A stretch of 64,000 bases of DNA from Rhodococcus sp. HNM0563 (GCF_012726195.1 NZ_JAASAF010000010.1:62001-126000); one strand, 5' to 3'. Positions 38,814-47,262 are shown, counted from the stretch's first letter. The notes: a model not told the origin generated them from the sequence alone. Translations and numbers: made by a program.

Positions 38814-39158
38814 ATGTCCCGAATTCCGGACCCGGCCCGCGCCCGCTACGACCACGAGATGCACGCGGGGAAAACCGCGACCGACCCCGCCCAGCGGTGG
38901 GCGCACCTCGAAGCCGCCCATATCCTGTCCCAACCGGATCCGTGGCTGCACACCCGTAACCACGTCGCCATGTTCGCCCTGGCGATGCGACAGCGCGAGC
39001 GCCGCGAAGCCCTCGGCCAAGTCGTGCGCATCATCGCGGCCGCACCCGCATCCCTGAGCGGCCGTTATCCCGAAGGCAACACCGGCCGCGCCGCAGTGGG
39101 CCTGCGCGAGCCCATGCCGGTACCCGCCGACCTCGCGGCCTTGATGCAACCGGCCTGA
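38814..39158 (+). CDS. DUF3703 protein
   Basis: 114-aa soluble protein that matches the DUF3703 proteins usually found beside CmtR and CDF transporters in actinobacterial resistance modules. Two HxxxH-like clusters (HLEAAHILSQ and HTRNHVAMF) around residues 31-52 look suited to metal binding, but no function is established. It starts at ATG 38814, 27 bp after the transporter stop, as third gene of the metal operon. Confidence 0.75.
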   Translation: MSRIPDPARARYDHEMHAGKTATDPAQRWAHLEAAHILSQPDPWLHTRNHVAMFALAMRQRERREALGQVVRIIAAAPASLSGRYPEGNTGRAAVGLREPMPVPADLAALMQPA

Positions 39159-39267
39159 CGAGGACTCCGCTGCAGACGAGCTCGACTGCACTGGGCGCCA
39201 AGGCCGGAGTTCGGCTGAGCCAACTCGATCAATGCAGCTCCCCTGCAAAATGCCTGTGCCAGCGCAT

Positions 39268-39837
39268 TTACCCAAGTTCACTGAGCTGGTTCGGTGTCCA
39301 CACCGGCCACCGGATCACACCGACCGGCACCCCCGACACGAACCTCGCGATCACCGCCGGGGTACCCGACGCCGTGTCGTACACCGTTGCCTGATCCGCG
39401 CGACCGATCGCGTCGACGATCAGCGGCCACAACCGCCGATACCGCGACCGGATCTTGTCCTCCGGCACCGAATGCCCACCCGATGCGACCCGATGTGCCA
39501 CACGGCGCACCGATATGGCTTCCGGCACCAGCATCACATGCAGCACGACCGTGAACCCCGCGGCCTGCGCTCGGTCGATCAGCTCAAGCTTCGACGGGTG
39601 GGAGAACACCGTCTCGGCAATGAACGACCGCCGCTGCCCGAGCAGTCGATCGCGCGCCGCCGCCGCCAATTGCGCCGCCTCGTACGACATTTCCTCCGCC
39701 CGGTCAGGCCAGCGTTGCCGCGCGATCACATCCGCGTTGACGAACACACTGCGCGGCAGCAGGGGAGCGAGGGTCAATTCGACGAACGTCGACTTACCGG
39801 CCCCGTTCGGGCCGACGATCAGGTCCAGACGCCTCAT
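39268..39837 (-). CDS. Zeta-toxin family kinase
   Basis: 189-aa P-loop protein of the zeta toxin/AAA group. It has Walker A GPNGAGKST at residues 9-17, the zeta-type Asp in SVFVNADVIARQRWP, and the ETVFSHPSKLELIDRAQAAG block typical of small chromosomal zeta-like toxins. Zeta toxins phosphorylate UDP-GlcNAc and block cell-wall synthesis; whether this short form does the same is unproven. The start overlaps the antitoxin stop (ATGA), with antitoxin first, the usual order. Confidence 0.85.
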   Translation of the reverse strand: MRRLDLIVGPNGAGKSTFVELTLAPLLPRSVFVNADVIARQRWPDRAEEMSYEAAQLAAAARDRLLGQRRSFIAETVFSHPSKLELIDRAQAAGFTVVLHVMLVPEAISVRRVAHRVASGGHSVPEDKIRSRYRRLWPLIVDAIGRADQATVYDTASGTPAVIARFVSGVPVGVIRWPVWTPNQLSELG

Positions 39838-40220
39838 TCAGCGTCGAGCACCCGCGTCGTGCCGTCGGGATGCTGCTCGACCAGCCGGCCCTCGGCGTCG
39901 AGCACGACGGTCGTGACGCCGCGCGCAGCGAGGACTCCGGTGTAGTCGGCGCCGGCAAGATCGTCGGCGATGCGGGCGTCGATCTCGGCGTTGAACAGCC
40001 GACCTTCGGCGGGGGTGAGCTCGGTGGTCGGGCGGGTGCCGGCGAGGGCGTCCTGTACGCGATGCAGCGATGCGGTTTCGTGGGCCGTCATGGCTCGGCC
40101 GATACGCGCCCAGTATTCGAGTTGCTGGCGGCCTGTGCGATTCTGTCGCCCGCCCTCGGCGATTGCGCTGTCGACGAGCTCGGCGTCGAAGCGGGTGACC
40201 TTGTCGGTATACGAGGGCAT
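39834..40220 (-). CDS. ParD-like antitoxin of the zeta-type toxin
   Basis: 128 aa from ATG 40220 (MPSYTDKVTRFDAELVDSA); the longer frame upstream reads through the operator. The N-terminal half looks like ParD-like antitoxins (TGRQQLEYWARIGRAMTAHE). The C-terminal half, with short acidic repeats, probably wraps the toxin. It is not an epsilon-type antitoxin, which is the classical zeta partner. Expression is likely autoregulated through the twin palindromes just upstream. Confidence 0.75.
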   Translation of the reverse strand: MPSYTDKVTRFDAELVDSAIAEGGRQNRTGRQQLEYWARIGRAMTAHETASLHRVQDALAGTRPTTELTPAEGRLFNAEIDARIADDLAGADYTGVLAARGVTTVVLDAEGRLVEQHPDGTTRVLDAE

Positions 40221-40234
40221 CACGACCTCCATGT

Positions 40235-40269
40235 GTAGCAGACTGCTACCCATCGTAGCGGAGTGCTAC
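40235..40269 (-). promoter_or_regulatory. Twin operator of the toxin-antitoxin operon
   Basis: Two 15-bp dyads lie upstream of the antitoxin: GTAGCA-gac-TGCTAC (40235-40249, perfect) and a near copy GTAGC-ggagt-GCTAC (40255-40269). Their centres are 20 bp apart, about two helical turns, so two repressor dimers would bind the same DNA face. This suits cooperative autoregulation by the ParD-like protein. Confidence 0.75.
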
Positions 40270-40332
40270 AACCCGCGCATCCTCCCGTGCTGCACATGGT
40301 GGCGAACCGGAAGGCTGCGGCGGGGGAGCAGG

Positions 40333-40686
40333 TCAGCGCTGGAGTGGGCTGTAGAACACCAATCCGTTGCCCTTGTTGTCGTACACCACGGCGCGGCGTT
40401 CGTGCGCGTCGTCGTACGGGTCCTTCACGATGCCCCCGCCGGCCTCTTCGATCGCCTTCGTGGCGGCATCCACGTCGTCGGTCTTGATGCCGACGACGAC
40501 CTGACCGTGGATCGGATGGTCGACGTCGGTGGCGAGTGCGAGGGTGACGCCGCCGCCGTCGAGGGCCGCGAAATGCGTGCCGTCGCGAAACTTCAGGCCC
40601 ATACCCAGGGTGTCGCTGTAGAACTTGATCGACTCGTCGAGATCGTCGGTGGACAGCACGATCATCTTCACTTCCTGACTCAACAT
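40333..40686 (-). CDS. VOC family (glyoxalase-like) protein
   Basis: 117 aa with a glyoxalase/VOC fold: KMIVLSTDDLDESIKFYSDT at the start, a middle VVGIKTDDVDAATKAIEEAG, and NKGNGLVFYSPLQR at the end. Start ATG 40686 is preceded by GGAGG at good spacing. No active-site residues identify the reaction, and many such proteins are annotated only by fold. It is a single gene, divergent from the methyltransferase. Confidence 0.82.
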   Translation of the reverse strand: MLSQEVKMIVLSTDDLDESIKFYSDTLGMGLKFRDGTHFAALDGGGVTLALATDVDHPIHGQVVVGIKTDDVDAATKAIEEAGGGIVKDPYDDAHERRAVVYDNKGNGLVFYSPLQR

Positions 40687-40830
40687 TGCCTCCTCGAACG
40701 AAAGTTGCCTCAGCGTAGCCCGATCCGAGGCAGATCGGTCAGGGGCGATGGTCACCCATTGTCGGCGCCCTGCCGCGGTTCGTGCATCTCCGATGCGGCG
40801 GTGACGGTGGTGCACCCCATACGCCTAGAA

Positions 40831-40846
40831 TGTGATGCACATCACA
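40831..40846 (+). promoter_or_regulatory. CRP/GlxR-type binding site
   Basis: TGTGATGCACATCACA matches the cAMP-receptor consensus TGTGA-N6-TCACA exactly. It starts at the end of a -10-like TAGAAT (40826-40831) and ends 18 bp before the methyltransferase start. That position, over or just past the core promoter, would favour repression by a GlxR/CRP regulator. Confidence 0.75.
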
Positions 40847-40864
40847 AGTTTTAGGAGGTGTGCA

Positions 40865-41938
40865 ATGGCCACACCTGACATGGAGGAAATCGACCAAGGC
40901 AAGCTGGAGCAGACGCTCGGGCAGCTGGTTATCGACATGGGCGCCGCGCTGAACAGTGCATTGGTCCTGATTGGCCTCGACCTGGGGTTCTGGGAAGCGC
41001 TCGACGGCAACGGTCCGACGACGTCCGATGCGCTGGCAGAACGCACCGGCGTGCGTGAACGCTATGTGCGGGAATGGCTGTCGACGCAAGCCGCAAGTGG
41101 GTATCTCATGCACGATGCGAGCGCCGACACCTTCACGCTTGCACCGGAGCAGGCGATGGCATTCGCCCGCATCGACAGCCCGGTCTATCTGGCAGGTGGC
41201 TACCACCTGATCAGTGCGGTCTTCAAGGACAGAGAGAAGATCACCGAACGAATACGTCAGGGCGAAGGATTCGGCTGGCACGAACACGACACCGAGTTGT
41301 TCACCGGAACCGAGCAATTCTTCCGGCCGGGCTACCGTGCCAATCTGGTCGACGCGTGGCTACCCGCACTCGATGGCGTCGTCGACAAACTCACAGCAGG
41401 CGCGGAGGTGGCCGACATCGGATGCGGTCACGGTGTATCCACGACGCTCATCGCTCAGGCCTTTCCGAACTCGATGGTGCACGGCTTCGACTATCACGAC
41501 GGATCGATCACTCGCGCACGAGAACTGGCTGCCGAACAGGGCGTCGAGAACGTGGATTTCGCTGTCGCATCGGCAGCGGATTACCCGGGTCGTGATTACG
41601 CCTTGGTGTGCTATTTCGACTGCCTACACGACATGGGAGACCCGGTCGGTGCACTGACACATGCGCGCAACACGCTCTCGGGCGACGGCTCCGTGATGCT
41701 CGTCGAGCCGTATGCGCACGACGATCTCGCCGAGAATCTCAATCCGGTCGGGCGGATGTACTACGCGGCCTCGACGGTGCTGTGCACGCCGTCGTCGCTC
41801 GCTCAACCTGTTGCACTCGGTCTCGGTGCACAGGCCGGCGAGGCGCGTCTCGCTGCCGTCGCAGCCGAAGCTGGATTCGGCAGCTTCCGGCGCGCGACGG
41901 AAACGCCGTTCAACTTGATTCTGGAGGCAAGGGTCTGA
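40865..41938 (+). CDS. SAM-dependent methyltransferase with N-terminal winged helix
   Basis: 357-aa class I methyltransferase. Residues about 25-95 form a dimerisation/winged-helix region (NSALVLIGLDLGFWEALDG). The SAM-binding motif I is VADIGCGHGVSTTLIAQAF near residue 180, with the acidic loop GFDYHDGSI after it. This layout resembles O-methyltransferase-like proteins and actinobacterial S-adenosyl-dependent enzymes of unknown substrate. Start ATG 40865 has a strong AGGAGG at 40853-40858. It stands alone under the CRP-like box, and its stop lies just before a large repeat element. Confidence 0.85.
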   Translation: MATPDMEEIDQGKLEQTLGQLVIDMGAALNSALVLIGLDLGFWEALDGNGPTTSDALAERTGVRERYVREWLSTQAASGYLMHDASADTFTLAPEQAMAFARIDSPVYLAGGYHLISAVFKDREKITERIRQGEGFGWHEHDTELFTGTEQFFRPGYRANLVDAWLPALDGVVDKLTAGAEVADIGCGHGVSTTLIAQAFPNSMVHGFDYHDGSITRARELAAEQGVENVDFAVASAADYPGRDYALVCYFDCLHDMGDPVGALTHARNTLSGDGSVMLVEPYAHDDLAENLNPVGRMYYAASTVLCTPSSLAQPVALGLGAQAGEARLAAVAAEAGFGSFRRATETPFNLILEARV

Positions 41939-41940
41939 GT

Positions 41941-42246
41941 CCCATTACGTCACTGTGACGTTTATGGTTGTACGGTGGATTGCCAGGGGAGGGAGCACCG
42001 AGTGCGCTCAGCGCAGAAACGGAGACGGCGGCCCGAGGTGCGAATGTCGTCCAGTGGTGCCGTGCCCATGCATGTCCCATGGTCGCCGCGAGCGCTCCGA
42101 TGGCGTGCACATGAACACGAATGCACTTACCGGAGGGTGTGTCGCCGACGGTCAGGTCACCAGTCGAAGCTGAGTTGGTCGTGACCGCCAGGACAAGCGG
42201 AAGAACACACGGCTATTAAAACGTCACAGTGACGTTTTAATGGGAT
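41941..42246. mobile_element. About 300-bp element bounded by inverted palindromic ends (MITE-like, or two operators)
   Basis: The left end reads CCCATT then ACGTCAC-t-GTGACGT (41947-41961). The right end is a 27-bp palindrome (42215-42241) with the same core ACGTCAC-a-GTGACGT inside AT-rich arms, then AATGGG. The flanks CCCATT and AATGGG are complementary, so the two ends are in inverted orientation. The inside (about 250 bp) has no convincing gene. It could be a non-autonomous transposon or two sites for one TetR-like repressor. No clear target duplication was seen. Confidence 0.5.
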
Positions 42247-43217
42247 TGGGTCGGTGCGCGAGGGGACGGGATATCGATCAAGGTCGATCGAAACCGAGGC
42301 GGACACGGGCAGTCGACGGGACGGCAAGTCGGATGTCCGGCGGCGCCGGCGATCGACCTTGCCCCGCCAGCAGCTGTTTCCGCTGAGATGTCGGCGAATC
42401 GCATGATGAGCGCCTGATGGATGCCGAAGTCGTCAGGCGGTGGCGTCGCCGATGTGATGTGCGATGCGCGTGTTGAAAGTCGATGTGCGGCGTGGCCGCC
42501 GAATGCGCGCATAACCCCAGGTCAATCGGTATGCCAAGTTTGCCGATAATCTACATTATGTCAAGTAGTCGAAATCTGGGCCTACCCGACCGCTGCTCGG
42601 GGTGGGTTCGGGGCCGCGGACGGCATGTGCCGCCCCGGGGCGACATCCCGGCCTTCTTCGGTGAGGGCCGGCCTCCGAACCTGCCGGAATGGACTCAGTG
42701 GCGTCGATGAACTCCGCGCTTCGCGTCGACCCGGTGGCCGGTTCGTCTCCGGCGTGTGGCCCGTCGGCGTGTGCGCCGGTCGCACGGCGTCACACTTCGA
42801 CATCTCGGTCGCTGTGCATGCCGATACGTCGATTGCGCGTGTCGTCGAGCGTCGGTGCGCAGAATCGGTAGGCCCGCCCCCACTGCGCCGCCTATACCCC
42901 GCTCGAGTCGATCTTGATGGATAATCACCATTATCCATCAAATGCACTGTGTAACAAGGTTTCCGGAGACAATTCCGTTTCCGGGTCGGTGGCATCGCAC
43001 GCGGCGATGACGACGGTGCACCGTGCGCGACTCGCGGCATGACCCCGTCACCTACCGTGCCCGATTTCGGCCGTTGCCCCACACCACCCGACAGGTGAAC
43101 ACAAGGGCTGCCTTGTCCGCCCGCCCGCCCGCCTGCCGTCCGAGTCCGTTCCACCACTCCCCTGCGTGCTCTCTGACTCAGGGCCATGACGGCGCCTGAG
43201 CATGGCCCTATGAAAAT
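42247..43217. other. Gene-poor stretch
   Basis: Almost 1 kb without a supportable gene; the open frames here lack family resemblance or good starts. It contains several dyads: ataat-ctac-attat (42546-42559), the palindrome at 42914-42941 annotated separately, and agggccatg/catggccct around a 12-nt loop (43180-43209). It reads as eroded intergenic DNA between mobile or degraded segments. Confidence 0.6.
42914..42941. promoter_or_regulatory. 28-bp perfect palindrome resembling a FUR-family box
   Basis: ttgatggataat-cacc-attatccatcaa: 12-bp perfect arms with a 4-nt centre. The inner GATAAT-N4-ATTATC resembles Fur/Zur boxes. No gene starts close by on either strand, so it may be an orphan operator left after gene loss. 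Confidence 0.45.
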
Positions 43218-43578
43218 AGTGGGACGGACCTGACCTTGATCGCGATCATCGGTGTCGCCAGCATTGTCTCGGTCGCGGCCTTCTCGAAACGACTCGGACT
43301 GGCCGCTCCCCGGCGGAGCCGAACAGGATGTGGTCGAACTGGGTCGGAGCGACAGCTTGATCGGCAAGCGTGAGGCTCGCGGTACCACCCCCGACCCGGA
43401 ACACGACACTCGGTGTGAAGAGTACGTCCGGCTGAGGCTGCTCACGATTGCGGCCGAGCGGGCTGCTCTCCTCGAGGCCCGGAGTCGAGGAACCTACAGT
43501 TCGAAGGCCCTCAACGCAGCACAGCGCCGTCTCGACATCGAAGAGACTCGACTGCAGGCGCTCGGTGAACATCTGTGA
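43218..43578 (+). pseudogene. Internally deleted Na+/H+ antiporter remnant
   Basis: From about 43227 one frame reads a typical first antiporter helix (LTLIAIIGVASIVSVAAFSK then RLGLAAP). After 43310 another frame carries the cytoplasmic tail common in actinobacterial CPA1 antiporters (RLRLLTIAAERAALLEARSR, then GTYSSKALNAAQRRLD) to a stop at 43578. The ten or so membrane helices between are missing. This is what remains after an internal deletion of more than 1 kb. I infer the family from these two ends only. Confidence 0.6.
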
Positions 43579-43668
43579 GCCACTCGGAGACGCGCTCGCG
43601 AGTGCGGGCACATCCGGTGTGGCGATGGGAATTGTCATATCGCCACCACGCGCAGCCGAGAGCCCGGC

Positions 43669-44418
43669 TCAGTCGTCATCCCAGACCAGGTTGTGCAGGC
43701 GCATCGCTTCGACCAGGTCGGGGTCGTGCTCTTCGACGGATCCGTAGTCCAGCACCATGACGTTCTTGCTGACCGGCCCGTCGCCGGGACGCTCGTACAG
43801 CGCCCAGAGCACCAGGCCGTCACCGTGCCGAGATTCGAACTGGATGCCGGCAACCGGTTCACCGTCCGGATCGGTGAGCGAGTTGATCCACTGGGAGATC
43901 GCCTGGGTGAGGTCACGCGGCCGGCCGTCACGGATCGCCGCGGTGTCGAGGTCGACGAGGCCGTGCCGGATCGCGTGGGGACGGAAGGTGGACCGCAGGG
44001 TGGCCACGGACTCGGCGTCGCCGGGCACGACGAACCATCCTGTGATCGAGCCGCTGCCGGTGACCCGGGCTGACATCCACGACCGTGGGACCCGGCCCGG
44101 AGCGATGGTGGGGAACTCGTCCTCGTCATCGTTGTCGACGATCTCGTCGAGTGCTGCGCTCAGTTCCTCGCTCTTGCGGGCGTAGGCGAGGACCTCGAGG
44201 TAGCAGGACAGGCGGGTCGCGCCGACGTACAGGGTTCGCCACACCCCGGCCGGGTCGTCCCAGCGTCCGGTGAAGCGGCCGTCGGTGGCGAACTCCCACG
44301 GTGTCCACTCCCACGAGGTCGGCGGGTAGCCGACACGGTAGGCGGCAGCTCCCTCGACGTGGGCGCAGCAGACATCGCCGCGCGCGGTCGGGATCAGAGT
44401 TCGGTCGGGTGCTTTCAT
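43669..44418 (-). CDS. RES-domain toxin (NAD+ phosphorylase family)
   Basis: 249-aa RES-domain protein. The family's conserved Arg, Glu and Ser can be placed at YRVGYPPTSWEW, GATRLSCYLEVLAYARKS and QFESRHGDGLVLWALYE. RES toxins (for example MbcT of M. tuberculosis) destroy NAD+, stopping growth until the antitoxin returns. The start overlaps the upstream Xre antitoxin stop (ATGA), giving the standard Xre-RES order. The protein is longer at the N-terminus than minimal RES toxins. Confidence 0.85.
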   Translation of the reverse strand: MKAPDRTLIPTARGDVCCAHVEGAAAYRVGYPPTSWEWTPWEFATDGRFTGRWDDPAGVWRTLYVGATRLSCYLEVLAYARKSEELSAALDEIVDNDDEDEFPTIAPGRVPRSWMSARVTGSGSITGWFVVPGDAESVATLRSTFRPHAIRHGLVDLDTAAIRDGRPRDLTQAISQWINSLTDPDGEPVAGIQFESRHGDGLVLWALYERPGDGPVSKNVMVLDYGSVEEHDPDLVEAMRLHNLVWDDD

Positions 44419-44807
44419 CCGACCGCCGCGAACTGGCGCGCCGCTGCGAGGACCTTCGGGCCGACGTCGGGGAGATCACCCTCGCGGAGCAGCAGCGCCG
44501 GCGGCCGGTCGTCGAGGATCGGGTTCAAGCCCTGGAACCAGGTCTGCGCCACGGCCGGGGTGTCGCGTTCTGCGATCAGGCGGGCGGCACGGTAGGCGAT
44601 GCGGAGGCGTTCGACGTCGGTCTCGTTGTTGATCGTGCGGGTGCCTTCGGCCCACTGGCGGACAGCCCGGGTTTCCTTCACCTTCCCGAGGTACGCGACC
44701 AGCTTGGCCCCGAGCAGGTCGCGCAGCGCTGTGACCAGCTCCGATTGGGTCATACGGGCGGCGTCGTTGTAGGCGGCGAGGTCGGGTCGTGGGTGTGCGG
44801 TTGTCAT
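44415..44807 (-). CDS. Xre/MbcA-type antitoxin (DUF2384)
   Basis: 130 aa. The N-terminal helical part (TALRDLLGAKLVAYLGKVKE, then TRAVRQWAEG) is the Xre-like DNA-binding region. The C-terminal toxin-binding region shows WFQGLNPILDDRPPALLLRE, the DUF2384 signature of antitoxins paired with RES proteins. Start ATG 44807 lies behind AGGAGG. It is expected to bind the RES toxin and repress its own promoter. Confidence 0.85.
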   Translation of the reverse strand: MTTAHPRPDLAAYNDAARMTQSELVTALRDLLGAKLVAYLGKVKETRAVRQWAEGTRTINNETDVERLRIAYRAARLIAERDTPAVAQTWFQGLNPILDDRPPALLLREGDLPDVGPKVLAAARQFAAVG

Positions 44808-44822
44808 TGCAATCCACCTCCT

Positions 44823-44841
44823 AATCACATGGTAAATCACA
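44823..44841 (-). promoter_or_regulatory. Direct-repeat site upstream of the Xre-RES operon
   Basis: AATCACA occurs at 44823-44829 and 44835-44841, with starts 12 bp apart, immediately upstream of the Shine-Dalgarno of the antitoxin gene. On the minus strand TACCAT lies between them and could be a -10 hexamer. Antitoxin autoregulation at such repeats is plausible but unproven. Confidence 0.4.
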
Positions 44842-45051
44842 CACTCAATGCCGTCCACGTTCCCGACACCGCCGACAGGCCCGAACATCCCCGAGACGCA
44901 TCCACCAGCGCCGGCCTCTGCCGCGGCTCGCCGGACAGAGGAGTCATCGGACCTGCCCCGCAAAGACCCACGCACTCTCCCCGCACCCGAAAGAGGTGGG
45001 AGCCGAGCCCGTCGCACGCGTCGGTCTCGCTCTCCGCGGCCACGTCCGGTG

Positions 45052-46070
45052 TCAGGCCGCCACGGCGCTCTGCACGGTCTCGCGGCGGGCGTCAGCCCAC
45101 CACTGATCGAAACGCTCGTGCTCCTTCTCCTGCGCGAGGGCGGGGCGACAATGAAGAACTGCTCGACGGTCGGGAACACCGGGCCGCGGATCCGGACCGA
45201 GCGTGCGGCGTTGCCCAGATTCGTCGGGTCGGTCTTGCGGGACGGCAGGATGCGCCGAATCTCGTAGAGGGCGTGTTCGCCCGGTCGAGATCGGCGTCGA
45301 GTGCGTCGAGGACCGAGCCGAGTTGGCCGTGCTCGTGCACCAGGTCGATCAGCCGCTTGCCCGCGACGATGCCCTGGGTAGGGGTTCAGTGCGATCGCGA
45401 TCCGCTCCATGAGCAGTGCGGATGCGCCGACGTGTGGTTCTGCACGGTACCGTTCCAGGGCAGCGATACTGCTGGAGCGATTCGAGAAGGTGAAAGGGCA
45501 GAATGTGCAGGCCGGGCGGTCAATTGTCGTTCCGATGACCGATTCGGTGTAGGCGTTGGCGGCGGCACGGTCCCAGCCCCATTCGATGAGGGGGCACTCC
45601 CCCGTTCGCAGGTCGGTGTTGTGCAGTGTGTCCTCCGCGGCGCGCCCGAGTTCGTTTTCCTCGAAACCGATCCGTGACGGTAGGGCTGACCACGGGTGAT
45701 CCTCGCGATCACCGGGTCCAGTGCCGCTCCCTTCGTGCGAAGGGAGCAGGGCCTAGCGCCGGAGACCTGAGCGACAGTTCCTGCCTCGGTCAAATCGTCC
45801 CAAAGCGTGTATGCCCCTTCGAGATACAGGCGCGTCGGATTCCTGGTGTCGTCGAGAATGACGATGCCTCCGCCGTCGATCGTGGTGTGGCGTTGAGACC
45901 GGGCGACCTGGATGAACCTGACGTTCGCGGCAACACATGGGTCTCCATGGTTGTCCGCGTGGATTCCCACTCGCTGCCAGTGTGTGCGGTGATCAGGGCA
46001 AGTTCGTCGAGTTCGAAGTCGCGGCTGGTGGGGTCTTCCAACCAGCGCAACAGAATAGAAGTGGAGTCGG
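45052..46070 (-). pseudogene. PAPS-reductase-like (PP-loop) protein, multiply frameshifted
   Basis: Read on the minus strand, pieces of one ~340-aa protein appear in order across several frames: DSTSILLRWLEDPTSRDFEL near 46070; RHTTIDGGGIVILDDTRNPT and RLYLEGAYTLWDDLTEAGTV; GFEENELGRAAEDTLHNTDL; CPLIEWGWDR with ACTFCPF; LIDLVHEHGQLGSVLDALDA; YEIRRILPSRKTDPTNLG; and EHERFDQWWADARRETVQSA before a stop at 45052. This matches actinobacterial phosphoadenosine-phosphosulfate-reductase-like proteins of mobile elements, with a PP-loop Ser-x-x-Asp-Ser at the start. At least four frame changes (near 45900, 45680, 45380 and 45270) show it is dead. The true N-terminus is cut at about 46070. Confidence 0.72.
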
Positions 46071-46480
46071 CACTCGCCGCAGCCGCAGACTCTCGCGTAT
46101 GCGTTGGCGGATTCACCTGCGGGTGTGTTGGGTTGGCATCTGCAGTTGATGTATGACGATGCGATGGACGGGCGACGGCTCGATGACGAGTTCGTTCTGA
46201 CCGATGTGGCGCTCTACTGGTTGACGACTACGGCTGGCTCGGCAATCGGTATGTATTTCGAGGATGCGCAGGCGGCGGATGAGGTGGGGCCCACGGAGGT
46301 GCCGATCGGCGTCGCGGGGTTTGCGGGCGATTTCACGGGGTGCGCAAGTTCGCCGAGCGGGATCACCGGAACATCGTGTCGTGGAATCTGTACGACGCGC
46401 CGGGTGGTCATTACGCGGCGCATCTGGAGACTGGGCTGCTCGCCGAGGACATTCGGGGCTTCTATCGTGGCCGTCGCTGA
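46071..46480 (+). pseudogene. Epoxide hydrolase C-terminal remnant
   Basis: The frame from 46077 reads PQPQTLAYALADSPAGVLGW, then VALYWLTTTAGSAIGMYFED and VPIGVAGFAGDF. After a one-base shift near 46340 it continues VRKFAERDHRNIVSWNLYDA, PGGHYAAHLETGLLAEDIRG and FYRGRR to a stop at 46480. These blocks are characteristic of the C-terminal part of epoxide hydrolases of the alpha/beta-hydrolase type, including the RDHRNIV and GGH (catalytic His) regions. The N-terminal two thirds with the nucleophile are missing. It abuts the truncated PAPS-reductase-like relic head to head. Confidence 0.7.
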
Positions 46481-46598
46481 ACGATCGGGCGGGCGGGTTG
46501 CGTCGGGGTGCCACCCGTTCGGTGCTGCGAGAGCGAGGTTTCGGTACTGTGCAGCACACCGGATCGGCACGTGCATTGCCCTACGTAGGAAGGCTCTG

Positions 46599-47048
46599 AT
46601 GACTGCTGGAGTGTGGCTGACACCCGGGCAGTTGTCGGAGCGTTCTGGTGTCGCGGTGTCGACACTGCATTACTACGAGTCCCGAGGGCTGATCGACAGT
46701 CGTCGCACTTCCGGCAATCAGCGCCGCTATCGGCGCGACACGTTGCGTCGGGTGGCGTTCATCCGGATCGCGCAAGGGGTCGGTGTGTCCTTGGAAGACA
46801 TCAAGAAGGCCCTCGATTCGCTTCCCGACAGTCGGGTCCCCACTGCGGAGGATTGGGCGCGTCTGTCGCTGATGTGGCACGACGAGTTGACCCGCCGGAT
46901 CGAGGCGTTGACCGAGCTGCGTGACGATTTTTCGGGGTGCATCGGATGTGGATGCCTGAGTCTGAAGAGTTGTCCGTTGGCGAATCCCGGCGACGTCCTC
47001 GCGAAGGAGGGGCCGGGCCCTCGTCGGCTTCCGGTGCGGGGGGACTGA
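46599..47048 (+). CDS. soxR: SoxR, redox-sensitive MerR family activator
   Basis: 149 aa. MerR-type winged helix (LTPGQLSERSGVAVSTLHYY), a dimerisation helix, and the SoxR [2Fe-2S] cluster motif CIGCGCLSLKSC near residue 123 (C-x2-C-x-C-x5-C). SoxR senses redox-cycling compounds through the cluster and activates nearby promoters; in actinobacteria its targets are usually oxidoreductases or exporters rather than soxS. Start ATG 46599 follows GGAAGG. It remains intact among decayed genes. No SoxR target promoter could be assigned. Confidence 0.92.
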   Translation: MTAGVWLTPGQLSERSGVAVSTLHYYESRGLIDSRRTSGNQRRYRRDTLRRVAFIRIAQGVGVSLEDIKKALDSLPDSRVPTAEDWARLSLMWHDELTRRIEALTELRDDFSGCIGCGCLSLKSCPLANPGDVLAKEGPGPRRLPVRGD

Positions 47049-47262
47049 GCGGCGGGTCGGCTTTGCTGATCGCCACGGACGGCACCGTCATAGACACCAT
47101 GGGGTGTCGGGCCTGCCAGGTGTACCGCGACGATGGGACCTCCGGTGGGCCGGCCGCGGCCCCTTCCTGCCATATTCGGTTCTTACCCCTGACGAGGACG
47201 CTAACAGCGAAAGGGTCCTCCCTGCGATCGCTGACCGGCACAGTTTCCTGCATCATCGGGAG

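Noticed and set aside
42582-43445. 287-codon minus-strand frame across the gene-poor region
   Set aside because: Low-complexity Arg/Ser/Pro translation, no ribosome site, and it crosses several palindromes and the antiporter relic.
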